Part shown: positions 19,652-28,592 of the stretch, piece after piece | Numbering within the stretch: the stretch's first letter is position 1 | Layout of the letters: each line of letters opens with the position of its first letter | Assembly (NCBI GenBank): GCA_038748775.1 | Contig: JBCDIT010000011.1 | Location: 1 to 64,000 of the forward strand | Direction of reading: 5' to 3' | DNA length: 64,000 bases | From: DAIQNV01 sp038748775 | Lineage (GTDB): Bacteria; Planctomycetota; Phycisphaerae; Phycisphaerales; UBA1924 | Position numbers and translations under genes: made by a program | The notes under the pieces: generated by a model | Seen by the model: the letters and a program-made list of their open reading frames with translations, nothing else | The model's database searches: none | Told to the model about the DNA's origin: nothing

Positions 19652-21169
19652 TCATGAGCACCCGTCGAGGAATGAGGCGATGAACGCGTCGATGTCCCCC
19701 AAGTCGAGAACACCGAACGGCTCGGCGATGTCGGCGGCGAGATCGGATGCGTCGAACGCGGCGATGAACGCATCGATATCGCCGAGATCGAGGACGCCGA
19801 AGGGCGGCGCGAAATCGGCTGGGCTGCAACTCGGGCTGGTCACGTTGGCCGTGACATCGACGCGGATGACCGGATCGTCGGCGCCGTTCGAGAGCACGTC
19901 GATGTAGGTGCTGGCGCTGCCGACCGCCGCCGCGTCGAACGTGAAGCCGACGTTGACCAGGGCGCCGCCCGGGATATCGAACCCGGAGTCGAACGCCGGC
20001 GTGAGACCCGGGCCGGCCTCGATATCGAACGTCGTGAGCTCGATACCCGACGCGCCCCAGAGGCCGACATCTCCCCCGCTGCCGATGCCAAGTGTGAAAG
20101 GGACGGTCGTACCAACAGCCACGTCGCCCAGGTCGATGGCAGTGTCCGAAACAGCCGTGACCGCCGGCACGGCGAGGTCGAGGTAAACGGGGACGTGCCC
20201 GCTGTTGCCCGAGGTCGTGATCAAGTCTTGCGCGACGGCGGCGGACACCGAGGCGTTGCCGGTTGTGCGCAAGCGGCTGTTGTAAGTTGTCCCGTCGTTG
20301 CCCAGGGCGCGGTACGAGTGGTTCGGGTCGTTCCACAGCGCGAGGTTGAACGCGGTTGGATAGGCACCGATGTACTGCGCGCCGGCGTCATCGACGAGCG
20401 ACGGGCTCACGAGGATCTGGTCGTAACGGTCGTCCATCTGTCCGGCGGGGTCTTGGGTGTGGATCACTCGGAACGACGAGCTGTTCTGCCACGCCCCGGG
20501 GCGCGAAATGGGGTCACGGAAAGTGCCGGTGTTGTAGAGGTTTCCCAGCAGCGTGCGGTGACTTGCTTGGCTCGAGCTTTGGGTGTTGAAGTCTCCGCCC
20601 AGGATGTAGTGCCAGCCAGTCGGGAGGTTCGCGACGTCAGCAACGATGCGTTGGGCTTCGATGTTGCGCCGGTTCTGGTCGGACGAGGATGACCCGGCCT
20701 TCATGTGCGTCGGGTAGAACGCGAAGGTCGCGTCGTCCGACTCGTATCCGCCGAGGCGGAGGTCGTAGCGAACGATGTTGCGGGGGTTCGCGCTGCTGCT
20801 GCCACCGGAAACCAGCGTGTCGTCGAGCAGATCGAAGACGGAGGTTCGGTAGACGAGGGCGGTGTTCAGGTTCCCGTTGTCGTACGTGGGGGCCGCGGCC
20901 CAGTCGCCCGGTGACCCGGCGGCGTTGTTGAGGTGCTGCGTGAGAAAGAAGACCGCGGAGGCGCCGGAGACTTCTTGGAGGAGCAGAATATCAGGGGCGA
21001 ACGCTTCGCCCGTCGGTCCGCTGGCGTCGTAGCCGATCCGGCCGATTTCGGCAGGGAAACCACCGTTGTAGAACGTGATGTTCCAGGCGGCGACGCGGAC
21101 ACCATCGGACGCGAGCACGGAGGCAGAGCCACACAAAGCGGCGAGAAGCGCAACGTTACGAACCAGCAT
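19652..21169 (-). CDS. secreted endonuclease/exonuclease/phosphatase-family protein with GC-type dockerin tail
   Basis: A 505-aa protein with signal peptide MLVRNVALLAALCGSASVLA. The DNase I-like EEP fold is shown by VRVAAWNITFYNGG, ILLLQEVSGASAV (metal-binding Glu), YPTHMKAGSSSSDQNRR, YILGGDFNTQSS (catalytic Asp/Asn) and GNSGHVPVYLDL (final His). A beta-sandwich of about 110 residues follows (VTAVSDTAIDLGDVAVGT, an abnormal-spindle/HYDIN-like module), then two dockerin units ending ASFLDGCS. Substrates of this fold include DNA and phosphoesters. With endonuclease I downstream it makes a likely pair for extracellular nucleic-acid breakdown. The start is supported by GAGGG. Confidence 0.9.
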   Translation of the reverse strand: MLVRNVALLAALCGSASVLASDGVRVAAWNITFYNGGFPAEIGRIGYDASGPTGEAFAPDILLLQEVSGASAVFFLTQHLNNAAGSPGDWAAAPTYDNGNLNTALVYRTSVFDLLDDTLVSGGSSSANPRNIVRYDLRLGGYESDDATFAFYPTHMKAGSSSSDQNRRNIEAQRIVADVANLPTGWHYILGGDFNTQSSSQASHRTLLGNLYNTGTFRDPISRPGAWQNSSSFRVIHTQDPAGQMDDRYDQILVSPSLVDDAGAQYIGAYPTAFNLALWNDPNHSYRALGNDGTTYNSRLRTTGNASVSAAVAQDLITTSGNSGHVPVYLDLAVPAVTAVSDTAIDLGDVAVGTTVPFTLGIGSGGDVGLWGASGIELTTFDIEAGPGLTPAFDSGFDIPGGALVNVGFTFDAAAVGSASTYIDVLSNGADDPVIRVDVTANVTSPSCSPADFAPPFGVLDLGDIDAFIAAFDASDLAADIAEPFGVLDLGDIDAFIASFLDGCS

Positions 21170-21359
21170 CTTTGGAACCCTCCGCGCGGCCTCGTGCCGC
21201 GGTCAACCCCCCTGGGAACGTCAAGCGTAGTCGGGGCGAGCCGCAGCTCGATCGTTCATAGAGAACCGAACGCGGACGCTTGGGATCCGAACGGGTGGTT
21301 ACCGAGATCGATCCGTCATTTGACGCGGATTCCCGTACGTTTGATGCGTGTTCTCGGGC

Positions 21360-22805
21360 TTACTCGGGGCAGCCTACGAGGAACGCCTCGATGAAAGCGT
21401 CGAGGTCGTCGAGGTCGACAACACCGAAGGGCGCGACGAAGTCGACGCTCGGATCGGCATCAAGGAAGCCGAGGATGAACGCATCGAGGTCGTCGAGGTC
21501 GACGATGTCGAACGGCTCGACGATGTCAGCGATGCTGCAGCCGGGCAGGCCGACGCTCACGGCAGACTTCGCTCCGGCGGTGTACACGACATCGATCGTG
21601 CCGCCGGTGATCTCTGCGTTGCCCGAGCCGGAGCAGGCCGGGTTGACTCCGAAGAATCCGTCGAGATCGTCCGGACCAGATGAGAAACGCACGTCGAGAT
21701 CGAGCGAGCCGAGCGGGAAGACGGTCTGGAAGGCGACATCGGTCGACGAGGACGGGATATCGATGATCGTTTCGCCAAGGCCGACGCTCTGCGCGGTGGC
21801 GTCACCGAGGAGTGTGACACCGGCGGGGACACTGAGTGGCTCCCAGGCGAGCACCGGGGCGACGCCGATAGTGATCTCGGTTCCATCGAGCGGGGACGTG
21901 ATAACGACGTCGGTGATATCCTGCGCGAAGGCGTTGAGCGCTGTCCCGTTTGCGCTGAACGAACTCGGGAAGAAGAGCGGGGTCGGGCTCACCGATCCAT
22001 CGAGAATCTCGAAGCTCCACCCGGGGCCGACGAAGACGTTCGCGAGATAGTCCTCGAACGCGGCGCGGCCTTCGATGATGACGGGCTCGTCGTCGGACGG
22101 GAAGACATTTCCGAGTGGGTCGCGAACGACCACAGGCAGACCGGACTGCGTCGAGCTCTCCGCGAAAAGCGTCATGTCGACGGTGTATTCGCCGTCGTCG
22201 TTGGATGATGTCTCGTTGAACGTATCGAATGAGATCTCACCCGACAGCGCGTACGACTCGACCGGGGCGCACGCGGCACCGGCGCCGACGTTGACCGTCG
22301 CGCCAACGAAATTCACGCTGGCAGGGTCGAAGGGCAGACCGCTCGATAGCGAGAGACCGACACCCGGGTCGATGGCCGACGAGAGCGTGAGCGTGTAGAT
22401 CCCGTCGACCGGAAAGATGATCTGGTACTCGAAGACGATCGAGGGGTTGATCGGGTCTTCGCCCGGAGCGAAGCGCGCGCCGCCGATCTGGGTGAAGCCA
22501 CCCGCCGCGTCGCTGACCAGCGTGGTCGCTGGTGTGCCGGCGACGACCGCCCAACCACCCGGGAACACAGGGGCGCCGACGGAGGTCGCGGTCCCCGGGC
22601 CTGTGACCGATAACCCGAGGTTGATCAAGCCGATGCCGCTGTTCGGATCGTCTGAGTTCTCGAACGCGATCTGGATCATCGCGGTCTGCCCAGCGAACGT
22701 TGGGCCCGCGGGTGGCACGACGCTCACCTCGACGTCCTGGGCGACCACAGGAGTGGTCAGGGCGGACATCGCGGCGAGGAACAGGGTGCGGCGGAGAGTG
22801 AACAT
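21360..22805 (-). CDS. secreted GC-type dockerin protein with a possible cohesin-like N-domain
   Basis: A 481-aa protein with signal peptide ending ALTTPVVA|QDVEVSV. The first module, about 150 residues, is all-beta: VVPPAGPTFAGQTAMIQIAF, then GIGLINLGLSVTG and a final strand SVNFVGATVNV. This strand order recalls cohesin-type or jelly-roll modules, but no diagnostic motif proves it. The middle region (about 180-390) includes SYALSGEISFDTFNETS. Two dockerin-like units with the variant core VDLDDLDAFI end FLVGCPE, one residue past the usual GCP end. No enzyme signature is seen. Confidence 0.82.
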   Translation of the reverse strand: MFTLRRTLFLAAMSALTTPVVAQDVEVSVVPPAGPTFAGQTAMIQIAFENSDDPNSGIGLINLGLSVTGPGTATSVGAPVFPGGWAVVAGTPATTLVSDAAGGFTQIGGARFAPGEDPINPSIVFEYQIIFPVDGIYTLTLSSAIDPGVGLSLSSGLPFDPASVNFVGATVNVGAGAACAPVESYALSGEISFDTFNETSSNDDGEYTVDMTLFAESSTQSGLPVVVRDPLGNVFPSDDEPVIIEGRAAFEDYLANVFVGPGWSFEILDGSVSPTPLFFPSSFSANGTALNAFAQDITDVVITSPLDGTEITIGVAPVLAWEPLSVPAGVTLLGDATAQSVGLGETIIDIPSSSTDVAFQTVFPLGSLDLDVRFSSGPDDLDGFFGVNPACSGSGNAEITGGTIDVVYTAGAKSAVSVGLPGCSIADIVEPFDIVDLDDLDAFILGFLDADPSVDFVAPFGVVDLDDLDAFIEAFLVGCPE

Positions 22806-22968
22806 CGTTGTCTCGCGTCGTGGATTCTGAGGTTGCGGTCCGGCCTGTCGTGGGGCCGTGCACCGGGGCTGATCGATTCTGCCTCACAGGACACCGATCG
22901 CCAGTCCGACAGTACCCCGGTTCGCCCGTTGCGTTGCAGGGGATCCGGGAAAACGCGCGAAGGTGAAG

Positions 22969-24501
22969 TTAGGGGCACCCGGCAAGGAAGGCGGAAATGA
23001 AGGCATCGAGGTCGTCCAGATCGACGATGCCGGCGGGCGGGACGAAATCGACCGACGAGTCCGCGATGATGAACAACGGGATGAACGCGTCGACGTCGTC
23101 GAGGTCGACGATCCCGAAGGGCGGGGCGAGGTCGGCGAGCGTGCAGGGCGTGGCCTGGAACTCGAGGGCGCCGAGGTCGACGATGGGGTCGCCCGGGCCG
23201 GCGCCGGAGCCGGTGTCTTCGGTGCCCGGATCATCGACGAACCGCGGCTGGCCGGCTCGATCGAACAGCCCGGTCGCGAGTTCGTTGTCGCCCGCGTCGA
23301 TGGCCGGCGAGCCCGGGGCGAGTGAGAGGTCATCGTCGGCGGTGCCGGGCGTGCCGTCGGCGCCCTCGAAGTCGGTGAAACGGATCTCGAGAGGCGGCGC
23401 CGAGAGGCTGCTTGCGAGCATGACCCCGGGGACGCCAGCATTGTCGTCGGGCGTGTTCGCGCTGAAGAGCGTGTTGGCAACCAGTGCCGGTGATGACGCG
23501 GTGGCGTGGATAGCGCCGCCGGACGTCGCGGCGCTGTTGCCAGCAAAGGTCGTGTTGACGATCGAGAGCTCACCGCCCGGAACAACCGCGGCGGCGCCGC
23601 CGAGGCCGTTGAGCCCTTGGAAGAGTGTCGCGCGATTTCCGTTCATCACGCTGTTGGAGATGCTGAGCGTCCCCGGGACGGGCCCGTCGGGCGTGCTGGC
23701 GTCGCGGACGAAGACCGCGCCGCCGTAGCTCGCGACGTTCTCGCTGAACCGACAGCGATCGACGCTGACGTTCCCGCCGACAACCGCGATTGCGGCGCCG
23801 AAGTCGGCCTCGTTCGAGAAGAACGCGGAGTCTTCGACCAGCACCTCGCTTCGGTCGGCGCCACCCGGGGGGTCGAAGATGGCGCCCGCGACGATACCGG
23901 CGCCGAAACGGCTCGGGGCCGTTGGGTCGGGGATCGCGGTGTTGAGGAAGAACGTTGACCTCCGCACCTCGAGCGAACCCCCGAACGCACCGATCGCGCC
24001 CGTGAGGCTGGAACCCGACATCTCGTTCAGCGCGAAAAGACTGTCTTCAACAATGACGTCGGCGAGTATGGAGAAGACCACTGAAGATGGATTCGAGATC
24101 GGATCGTTCTGGGTAAAGATCACGTTGCGGAGCGTGATCTCGGCCCCGGTCACGGCTCGGACAGCCGTGCGGCACGTCGAGATCGTAAGGTCTTCGACGA
24201 CAATCCCGCGAAGACCGTTAACGTCGATGAGCGTGGCCCCGAGGTCACACCCGATCGACACGTCGAGGGGGTTCCCGGTCGCGCCGCGGATGGTGATGTC
24301 GTCGGACGGGATGCTGAGGCCGAAGAAAACGCCGTAGCTGCCGGTCGAGAGAACGACGGTATCGCCCGGCTGGGCAACGTTGAGCGCGTCTTGGACGGTC
24401 GGCTGATCGTCCGGCACGATGATATCGGTACCTAAGGAGTCGACGACACCAAACATCGCTATGACAACAAGCGCAGGCCAAAGATGAAGGCGATCGATCA
24501 C
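22969..24501 (-). CDS. secreted beta-helix protein with GC-type dockerin tail
   Basis: A 510-aa protein. After a hydrophobic start (WPALVVIAMFGVVDSLG) comes DIIVPDDQPTVQDALNVAQP, the classic opening of secreted parallel beta-helix proteins. It is followed by GDTVVLSTGSYG and a ladder of turns such as VEDSLFALNEMSGSS, RCRFSENVASYGGAVFVR and NTTFAGNSAATSGGAIHA. The helix closes with SPAIDAGDN and GDPIVDLGALEF. The tail is CTLADLAPPFGIVDLDDVDA... with a second unit ending AFLAGCP. The architecture parallels the plus-strand gene at 15.6 kb, but this one carries the full two-unit tail. The start codon is GTG and the ribosome site is weak. Confidence 0.88.
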   Translation of the reverse strand: MIDRLHLWPALVVIAMFGVVDSLGTDIIVPDDQPTVQDALNVAQPGDTVVLSTGSYGVFFGLSIPSDDITIRGATGNPLDVSIGCDLGATLIDVNGLRGIVVEDLTISTCRTAVRAVTGAEITLRNVIFTQNDPISNPSSVVFSILADVIVEDSLFALNEMSGSSLTGAIGAFGGSLEVRRSTFFLNTAIPDPTAPSRFGAGIVAGAIFDPPGGADRSEVLVEDSAFFSNEADFGAAIAVVGGNVSVDRCRFSENVASYGGAVFVRDASTPDGPVPGTLSISNSVMNGNRATLFQGLNGLGGAAAVVPGGELSIVNTTFAGNSAATSGGAIHATASSPALVANTLFSANTPDDNAGVPGVMLASSLSAPPLEIRFTDFEGADGTPGTADDDLSLAPGSPAIDAGDNELATGLFDRAGQPRFVDDPGTEDTGSGAGPGDPIVDLGALEFQATPCTLADLAPPFGIVDLDDVDAFIPLFIIADSSVDFVPPAGIVDLDDLDAFISAFLAGCP

Positions 24502-24817
24502 CCGGGCAGGGTATCGGCGGCGAGGCCCAGGACCAAGGCAATCTCTAGGAGTTCAACGTGGGGCTGCGTCGCACCCCAGCGGCACGCGATTCCGGCGCGG
24601 CAACCCGAGGCAGCCGGCGCCGCGCGCAGCACTGCGGGTGTGCGATTTGATCACGCTCACCCCCCGGCGTAGAACGGGGGCGGGGCTCACCGGCGAAGCG
24701 GCAAGATCCTTGGATCCACATGTCGGTGTCGCATGGCGAATCGGTCCCCGCGGGGCGAAAACGCGAGGACGCGGCGTGCTTCGGGACGAGGTTTGTGCAG
24801 GTGGCCCCGGCTGGCGG
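24502..24817. other. intergenic region, no gene seen
   Basis: No coding region is seen in these 316 bp between two minus-strand dockerin genes. A perfect CCCCCG / CGGGGG hairpin with an 8-nt loop at 24661-24680 may help end transcription of the gene that stops at 24818. The remainder should contain the promoter of the downstream beta-helix gene. Confidence 0.4.
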
Positions 24818-26764
24818 TTACGGGCAACCGGCGGTGAAGGACACGATGAACGTGTCGATATCGACGAGGTCCCAGACGCCGAACGGCTCGGCGATGTCTC
24901 CGAAGAAATTCTGGTTGAGGAAGCCCTGGATGAAAACGTCGATGTCGAGCAGGTCGAGGATCTGGTACGGCGTGGCGACGTCGGCGACGCTGCAAGGCTC
25001 TCCGTTGGCGACGCCGGCGAAGACCGTGATGGTGCCGTCGACGGCGAGGTTGGAGGCGTCGACGAACTGGGGACCAACGTCGACGGGCGTTCCGTTGAGT
25101 GAAAGAGCGATCGTGTCAAACCGCCCGGAGTATGACGTCGCGTCGAAGGCCTGGAGGGTCTGGTCTTCGACGAGGGCTCCGTAGTTCATGGAGATCGAGA
25201 GCGTTCCGTCGTAGTGGACGTTCCCGTTGACGGAGATGGTGCCAACGCTAGATATGGTCCCGCCGACCTCGACGTCGACCACGAACCGAGCGACAGTTGC
25301 CGGGCCCAACTCGAGGTCACCGGCGAAGCTCGGAGGCCCGTCGAAGATGGACAGGCCGCCCAGGACTCGGGCGGTGCCGGCTGTCGTCTCCCCGTCGATC
25401 GGGGCGGAACCGACGCCCTGCCAGATGCCCAGGACGGTCGCGGCTGCCCCCGGCGCAATCTGGACCGGAGTGCGGGCATAGAGGTCTGCGGTGAATTCGG
25501 TGTCACGCTCGACGATGATCTGAGTCGAGGGATCGGCCGTGAAGTTGGGCGCGGACAGGTGGGCGTCGGCGAGCTCGATCCGTGCGCCGTCGTTGAGGCG
25601 CGTAAAGAACATGGACTGGAACTGGGCCGGCATCGCTGGCGTTCCCTCGACCCGGGTGACACCGAACAGCTCGACGGTCTCTCCGGCGTTCAGGGTGCCT
25701 TCGACGGTGGTCGTGCCCTCGCTTGTGAACACGCCTTTGACATCGAGCGTGCCACCGGGCAGCACCGTTGCGACGGCGCCCGGACGGACGGTCGCGGCGT
25801 CATTGACCGTGAGCGACGCCGACCCGCTGCCCGATCCGCCCGCCGGGCCGACCTGCAGCGAGCCGACGGCGAGATCCAGCGTGGCATCGAGGACGCTGTC
25901 GCCGGCGCTCGCGACGATCGCACCGTCGAACGTGAACACGCCCGGGATGCTGAGCGTGCCTCCGGCGAAGTCGATGACGCCGATGTCGCCCACGAGCACG
26001 AGCTCTTGGACCCCGAGGACGCTCTGGTCGCCCAAGGTGAGGCCCAGGGGCGCCGACGGCGTGGCGATGACCACCCGGTCGAACGCGGCGGTGAAGCCCG
26101 AAGGGACTTCGAGGCTCACGGCGGCGTCCAAGAGGAAGTTGGCATCGCCCGAGGTCGGCACGACTCCGCCGGCCCAGTTGGCCGCGTCGGCGAGGGAACC
26201 GGAGGTGCCGATCCACTCGGCGGCACTGGGGACCGCAGGCTGGACATCGAACGCAACGGCGCGGTAGTCAACCAGGTCGTACGTGATCGCCGGCTGGCCC
26301 TGGCCCGGGAGGCCGAAGACGACATCGAACGTTGCGAGTGAGCCCTCGGAAGGGGTGAACAGGGCGAGGTCGGACTCGGTGACGCGGATCGTCGCGGTCG
26401 CGAGGGGGACGCCAGCGGGGAAGTTGTTCCCGTTGACGATGTCGGCGACGGCGGAGACGCCGAAGCCCATGCCGTCGGCGTCGGCCTGTATGTTCAAGCT
26501 GAGGGTGTTGCCAATCGGGACGATCGGCCCTTCGAGCAGGCCGCCCTCGAAGTCGACCTTTATGTCGGCCGCGGACACGCCGGAGCCGTTTCCGACGCCC
26601 CCGCTGACGGCGCGGACGAAGACCTCAACGGTGACAAGGTCACCGGGCAGGGCGTCGGTGACGCTCGGCACGAGGAAGACCTCGGCGGTCGTCTGGGCCT
26701 CCGCGGAACCGGCGGCGGCGACGACAGCGAACACGGCAGGAACAACCGGTAGGCGAGTGTGCAT
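24818..26764 (-). CDS. secreted protein with cohesin-like N-domain, beta-solenoid middle and GC-type dockerin tail
   Basis: A 648-aa protein starting at the ATG preceded by GAGGAGG, with signal peptide MHTRLPVVPAVFAVVAAAG ending SAEA|Q. Residues about 25-180 form an all-beta module: EVFLVPSVTDALPGDLVTVE, then AADIKVDFEGGLLEG, PLATATIRV and SLATFDVVF. The order of elements is that of cohesin-like modules. The middle (about 190-560) reads as a pectin-lyase/autotransporter-like solenoid (ADAANWAGGVVPTSGDANFL, VLPGGTLDVKGVFTSEGTTT). Two dockerin units with aromatic variants (APYQ-type and AEPFGVWDLVDIDTF) end SFTAGCP. The role is unknown. A protein with both a cohesin-like and a dockerin-like part could act as a scaffold. 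Confidence 0.83.
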   Translation of the reverse strand: MHTRLPVVPAVFAVVAAAGSAEAQTTAEVFLVPSVTDALPGDLVTVEVFVRAVSGGVGNGSGVSAADIKVDFEGGLLEGPIVPIGNTLSLNIQADADGMGFGVSAVADIVNGNNFPAGVPLATATIRVTESDLALFTPSEGSLATFDVVFGLPGQGQPAITYDLVDYRAVAFDVQPAVPSAAEWIGTSGSLADAANWAGGVVPTSGDANFLLDAAVSLEVPSGFTAAFDRVVIATPSAPLGLTLGDQSVLGVQELVLVGDIGVIDFAGGTLSIPGVFTFDGAIVASAGDSVLDATLDLAVGSLQVGPAGGSGSGSASLTVNDAATVRPGAVATVLPGGTLDVKGVFTSEGTTTVEGTLNAGETVELFGVTRVEGTPAMPAQFQSMFFTRLNDGARIELADAHLSAPNFTADPSTQIIVERDTEFTADLYARTPVQIAPGAAATVLGIWQGVGSAPIDGETTAGTARVLGGLSIFDGPPSFAGDLELGPATVARFVVDVEVGGTISSVGTISVNGNVHYDGTLSISMNYGALVEDQTLQAFDATSYSGRFDTIALSLNGTPVDVGPQFVDASNLAVDGTITVFAGVANGEPCSVADVATPYQILDLLDIDVFIQGFLNQNFFGDIAEPFGVWDLVDIDTFIVSFTAGCP

Positions 26765-26907
26765 GGGTGCCTCCTCGTGCGAGCCCCCGAGTGGGATCCG
26801 TTCAGAATACACACTTGCTGATGTAGTTCAATCGTCTCTTGGAAGCTACATCAAATTTGAACACGACCGAGACGGGCACAATGCGGCAAATAGGTTCGTG
26901 ATGGGCA

Positions 26908-28512
26908 CTAAGGACACCCACCCAAGAACGCCCCGATGAATGCGTCAACATCGCTCAGGTCGATGAACCCGAACGGCACCGCGAGATCGACGAGCGGATC
27001 CCCCGCCACGAACCCGGCGATGAACGCGTCGACGTCGCTGAGATCGAGAAAACCGAACGGGAACGCAAGGTCGGCCACTCCGCACGCGGCCGGACCAAAC
27101 GAAACATCGAGCACAATCGGGTCGCCTGTGTACGCGACAGCGAACTCTTGCGGCTCGAAGCCGTCGGCTTCGAATCGAACGGTGTACATGCCCGCCGGCG
27201 CGTTGACGTGGTACAGCCCGGTGCGGGGATTGGCGCCGTGCTGCTCGCCGTTCTGGAATCCGACGCCCACCAGTTCGACGCTCGCGGCGATGGGCTGGCC
27301 CGCCGCGGTGACGCGCCCCGAGATCGGGATCGGGCGATCAACGAGGGCGAGCAGGCCTTGCCAGACTTGGGCCGCTTCGGACTGCGCTGTACTGAAGGAA
27401 GGCTGGAAGCTCGTTCCGGTTTCCCAAAGGAACGCCATGGCGCCGGTCGCCGATGCGTGGGCGTGGATGTCACCGCCCAGACAGCACGAACTGCGGTTGG
27501 CCCCTCCATAGCCCGAGGCGATCGACAGGTCGCGGGCCGCCTCTCGCAGGTCGTCGTCCCACGGGTGGAACCAGCAGCCGTACCCGTAGCGGACCTCGCT
27601 CGCGAAGCTGTGGACATCGCCGACGAGCGCGAAGCGTCGGTCGTCGCGGAACGCGATCATCGTCTGCGTCTCGGCCTCGGACGCCGGCGACGGGCCCTCG
27701 TAGATGTCAGACGACGTGGTCTGGCTCCCGCCGCACTGGCTCCAGCCGAAGGGGTAGTTGCGGTTGAGGTCGACGCCGAAGGTGCCGTTGCCGTTGTTGC
27801 GCCGGTTCTTCCGCCAGAAGCCATCGACAGTGAAGACATGGTGGTACCCGTCGGGGTTCCACACCGGCGCGATCCAGATCTCGCGAGCGTCGACCGCGGA
27901 AGTAATGCGAGGGTCGGACCCGTACCCGTCGAGCAAACGCTCGGCCGCCTCGAGTGCGATGACCGGCGTCATAATTTCGCGCGCGTGGTGACAGGAGACG
28001 ATGAGCACCGCCGGCTCGGCCTCGTCGATCGTCGCGTTGTCAGAGATCTTGAGCGCGTAGATCGAGCGGCCCTCGTGCGTCGGGGGCATCGCGTACTTCG
28101 CCGTCAGGTCGACCTTCTGGCAAAGCGTCGGATACGCCGCCGCGAACACGTCCATCTGAGCGAGCACCGCGTCGAGATCCGGGTAGCCCGAAGGCACTTC
28201 GGGGTTCGCCGCGTTCAAGTCTGCCTGAATCTCGTTGAACGGTCGCCCGACCTCAAGAACCCGCGGCCGCAGGCCGCGGCGGTCGAGCCTCGCGACGTCC
28301 TCGATCGTCGCGAAGATCTCGACCCCGCCGACCTGGACCGCCTGTCCGCATCCGTGGATGTCGAACCCCATCCGCCCGAGAGCGAGACCGGTCATCTGGG
28401 GCCGGTCTGACGGGATCCACACGCGCCGAAGCGGCTCTTCGGCGATCGCGCCGCTGCCGACAGCGCTCCCCAAAACGAGTGCTGTTGCCAACGGCAACGT
28501 GCGCTCCGACAT
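26908..28512 (-). CDS. secreted M14 zinc carboxypeptidase with GC-type dockerin tail
   Basis: A 534-aa protein from an ATG with GGAAGGGGG upstream, and signal peptide ending SGAIA|EEPL. The M14 signature is complete: zinc ligands in IVSCHHAREIMTPVIALEA (HxxE), substrate-binding DLNRNYPFGW, the third zinc His in VGDVHSFASEVRYGYG and the catalytic Glu in MAFLWETGTSFQP. A carboxypeptidase regulatory-like beta-sandwich follows (PISGRVTAAGQPIAASVELV through MYTVRFEADGFEPQEF), then two dockerin units ending FLGGCP. It should remove C-terminal residues from peptides outside the cell. Confidence 0.93.
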   Translation of the reverse strand: MSERTLPLATALVLGSAVGSGAIAEEPLRRVWIPSDRPQMTGLALGRMGFDIHGCGQAVQVGGVEIFATIEDVARLDRRGLRPRVLEVGRPFNEIQADLNAANPEVPSGYPDLDAVLAQMDVFAAAYPTLCQKVDLTAKYAMPPTHEGRSIYALKISDNATIDEAEPAVLIVSCHHAREIMTPVIALEAAERLLDGYGSDPRITSAVDAREIWIAPVWNPDGYHHVFTVDGFWRKNRRNNGNGTFGVDLNRNYPFGWSQCGGSQTTSSDIYEGPSPASEAETQTMIAFRDDRRFALVGDVHSFASEVRYGYGCWFHPWDDDLREAARDLSIASGYGGANRSSCCLGGDIHAHASATGAMAFLWETGTSFQPSFSTAQSEAAQVWQGLLALVDRPIPISGRVTAAGQPIAASVELVGVGFQNGEQHGANPRTGLYHVNAPAGMYTVRFEADGFEPQEFAVAYTGDPIVLDVSFGPAACGVADLAFPFGFLDLSDVDAFIAGFVAGDPLVDLAVPFGFIDLSDVDAFIGAFLGGCP

Positions 28513-28592
28513 GGGATTCCCCCTTCCCACGGAAACGTGGGAAGACTGAGAATACCGGATACCGAGAGCCGAAACAACCGCGATCTGCGACT

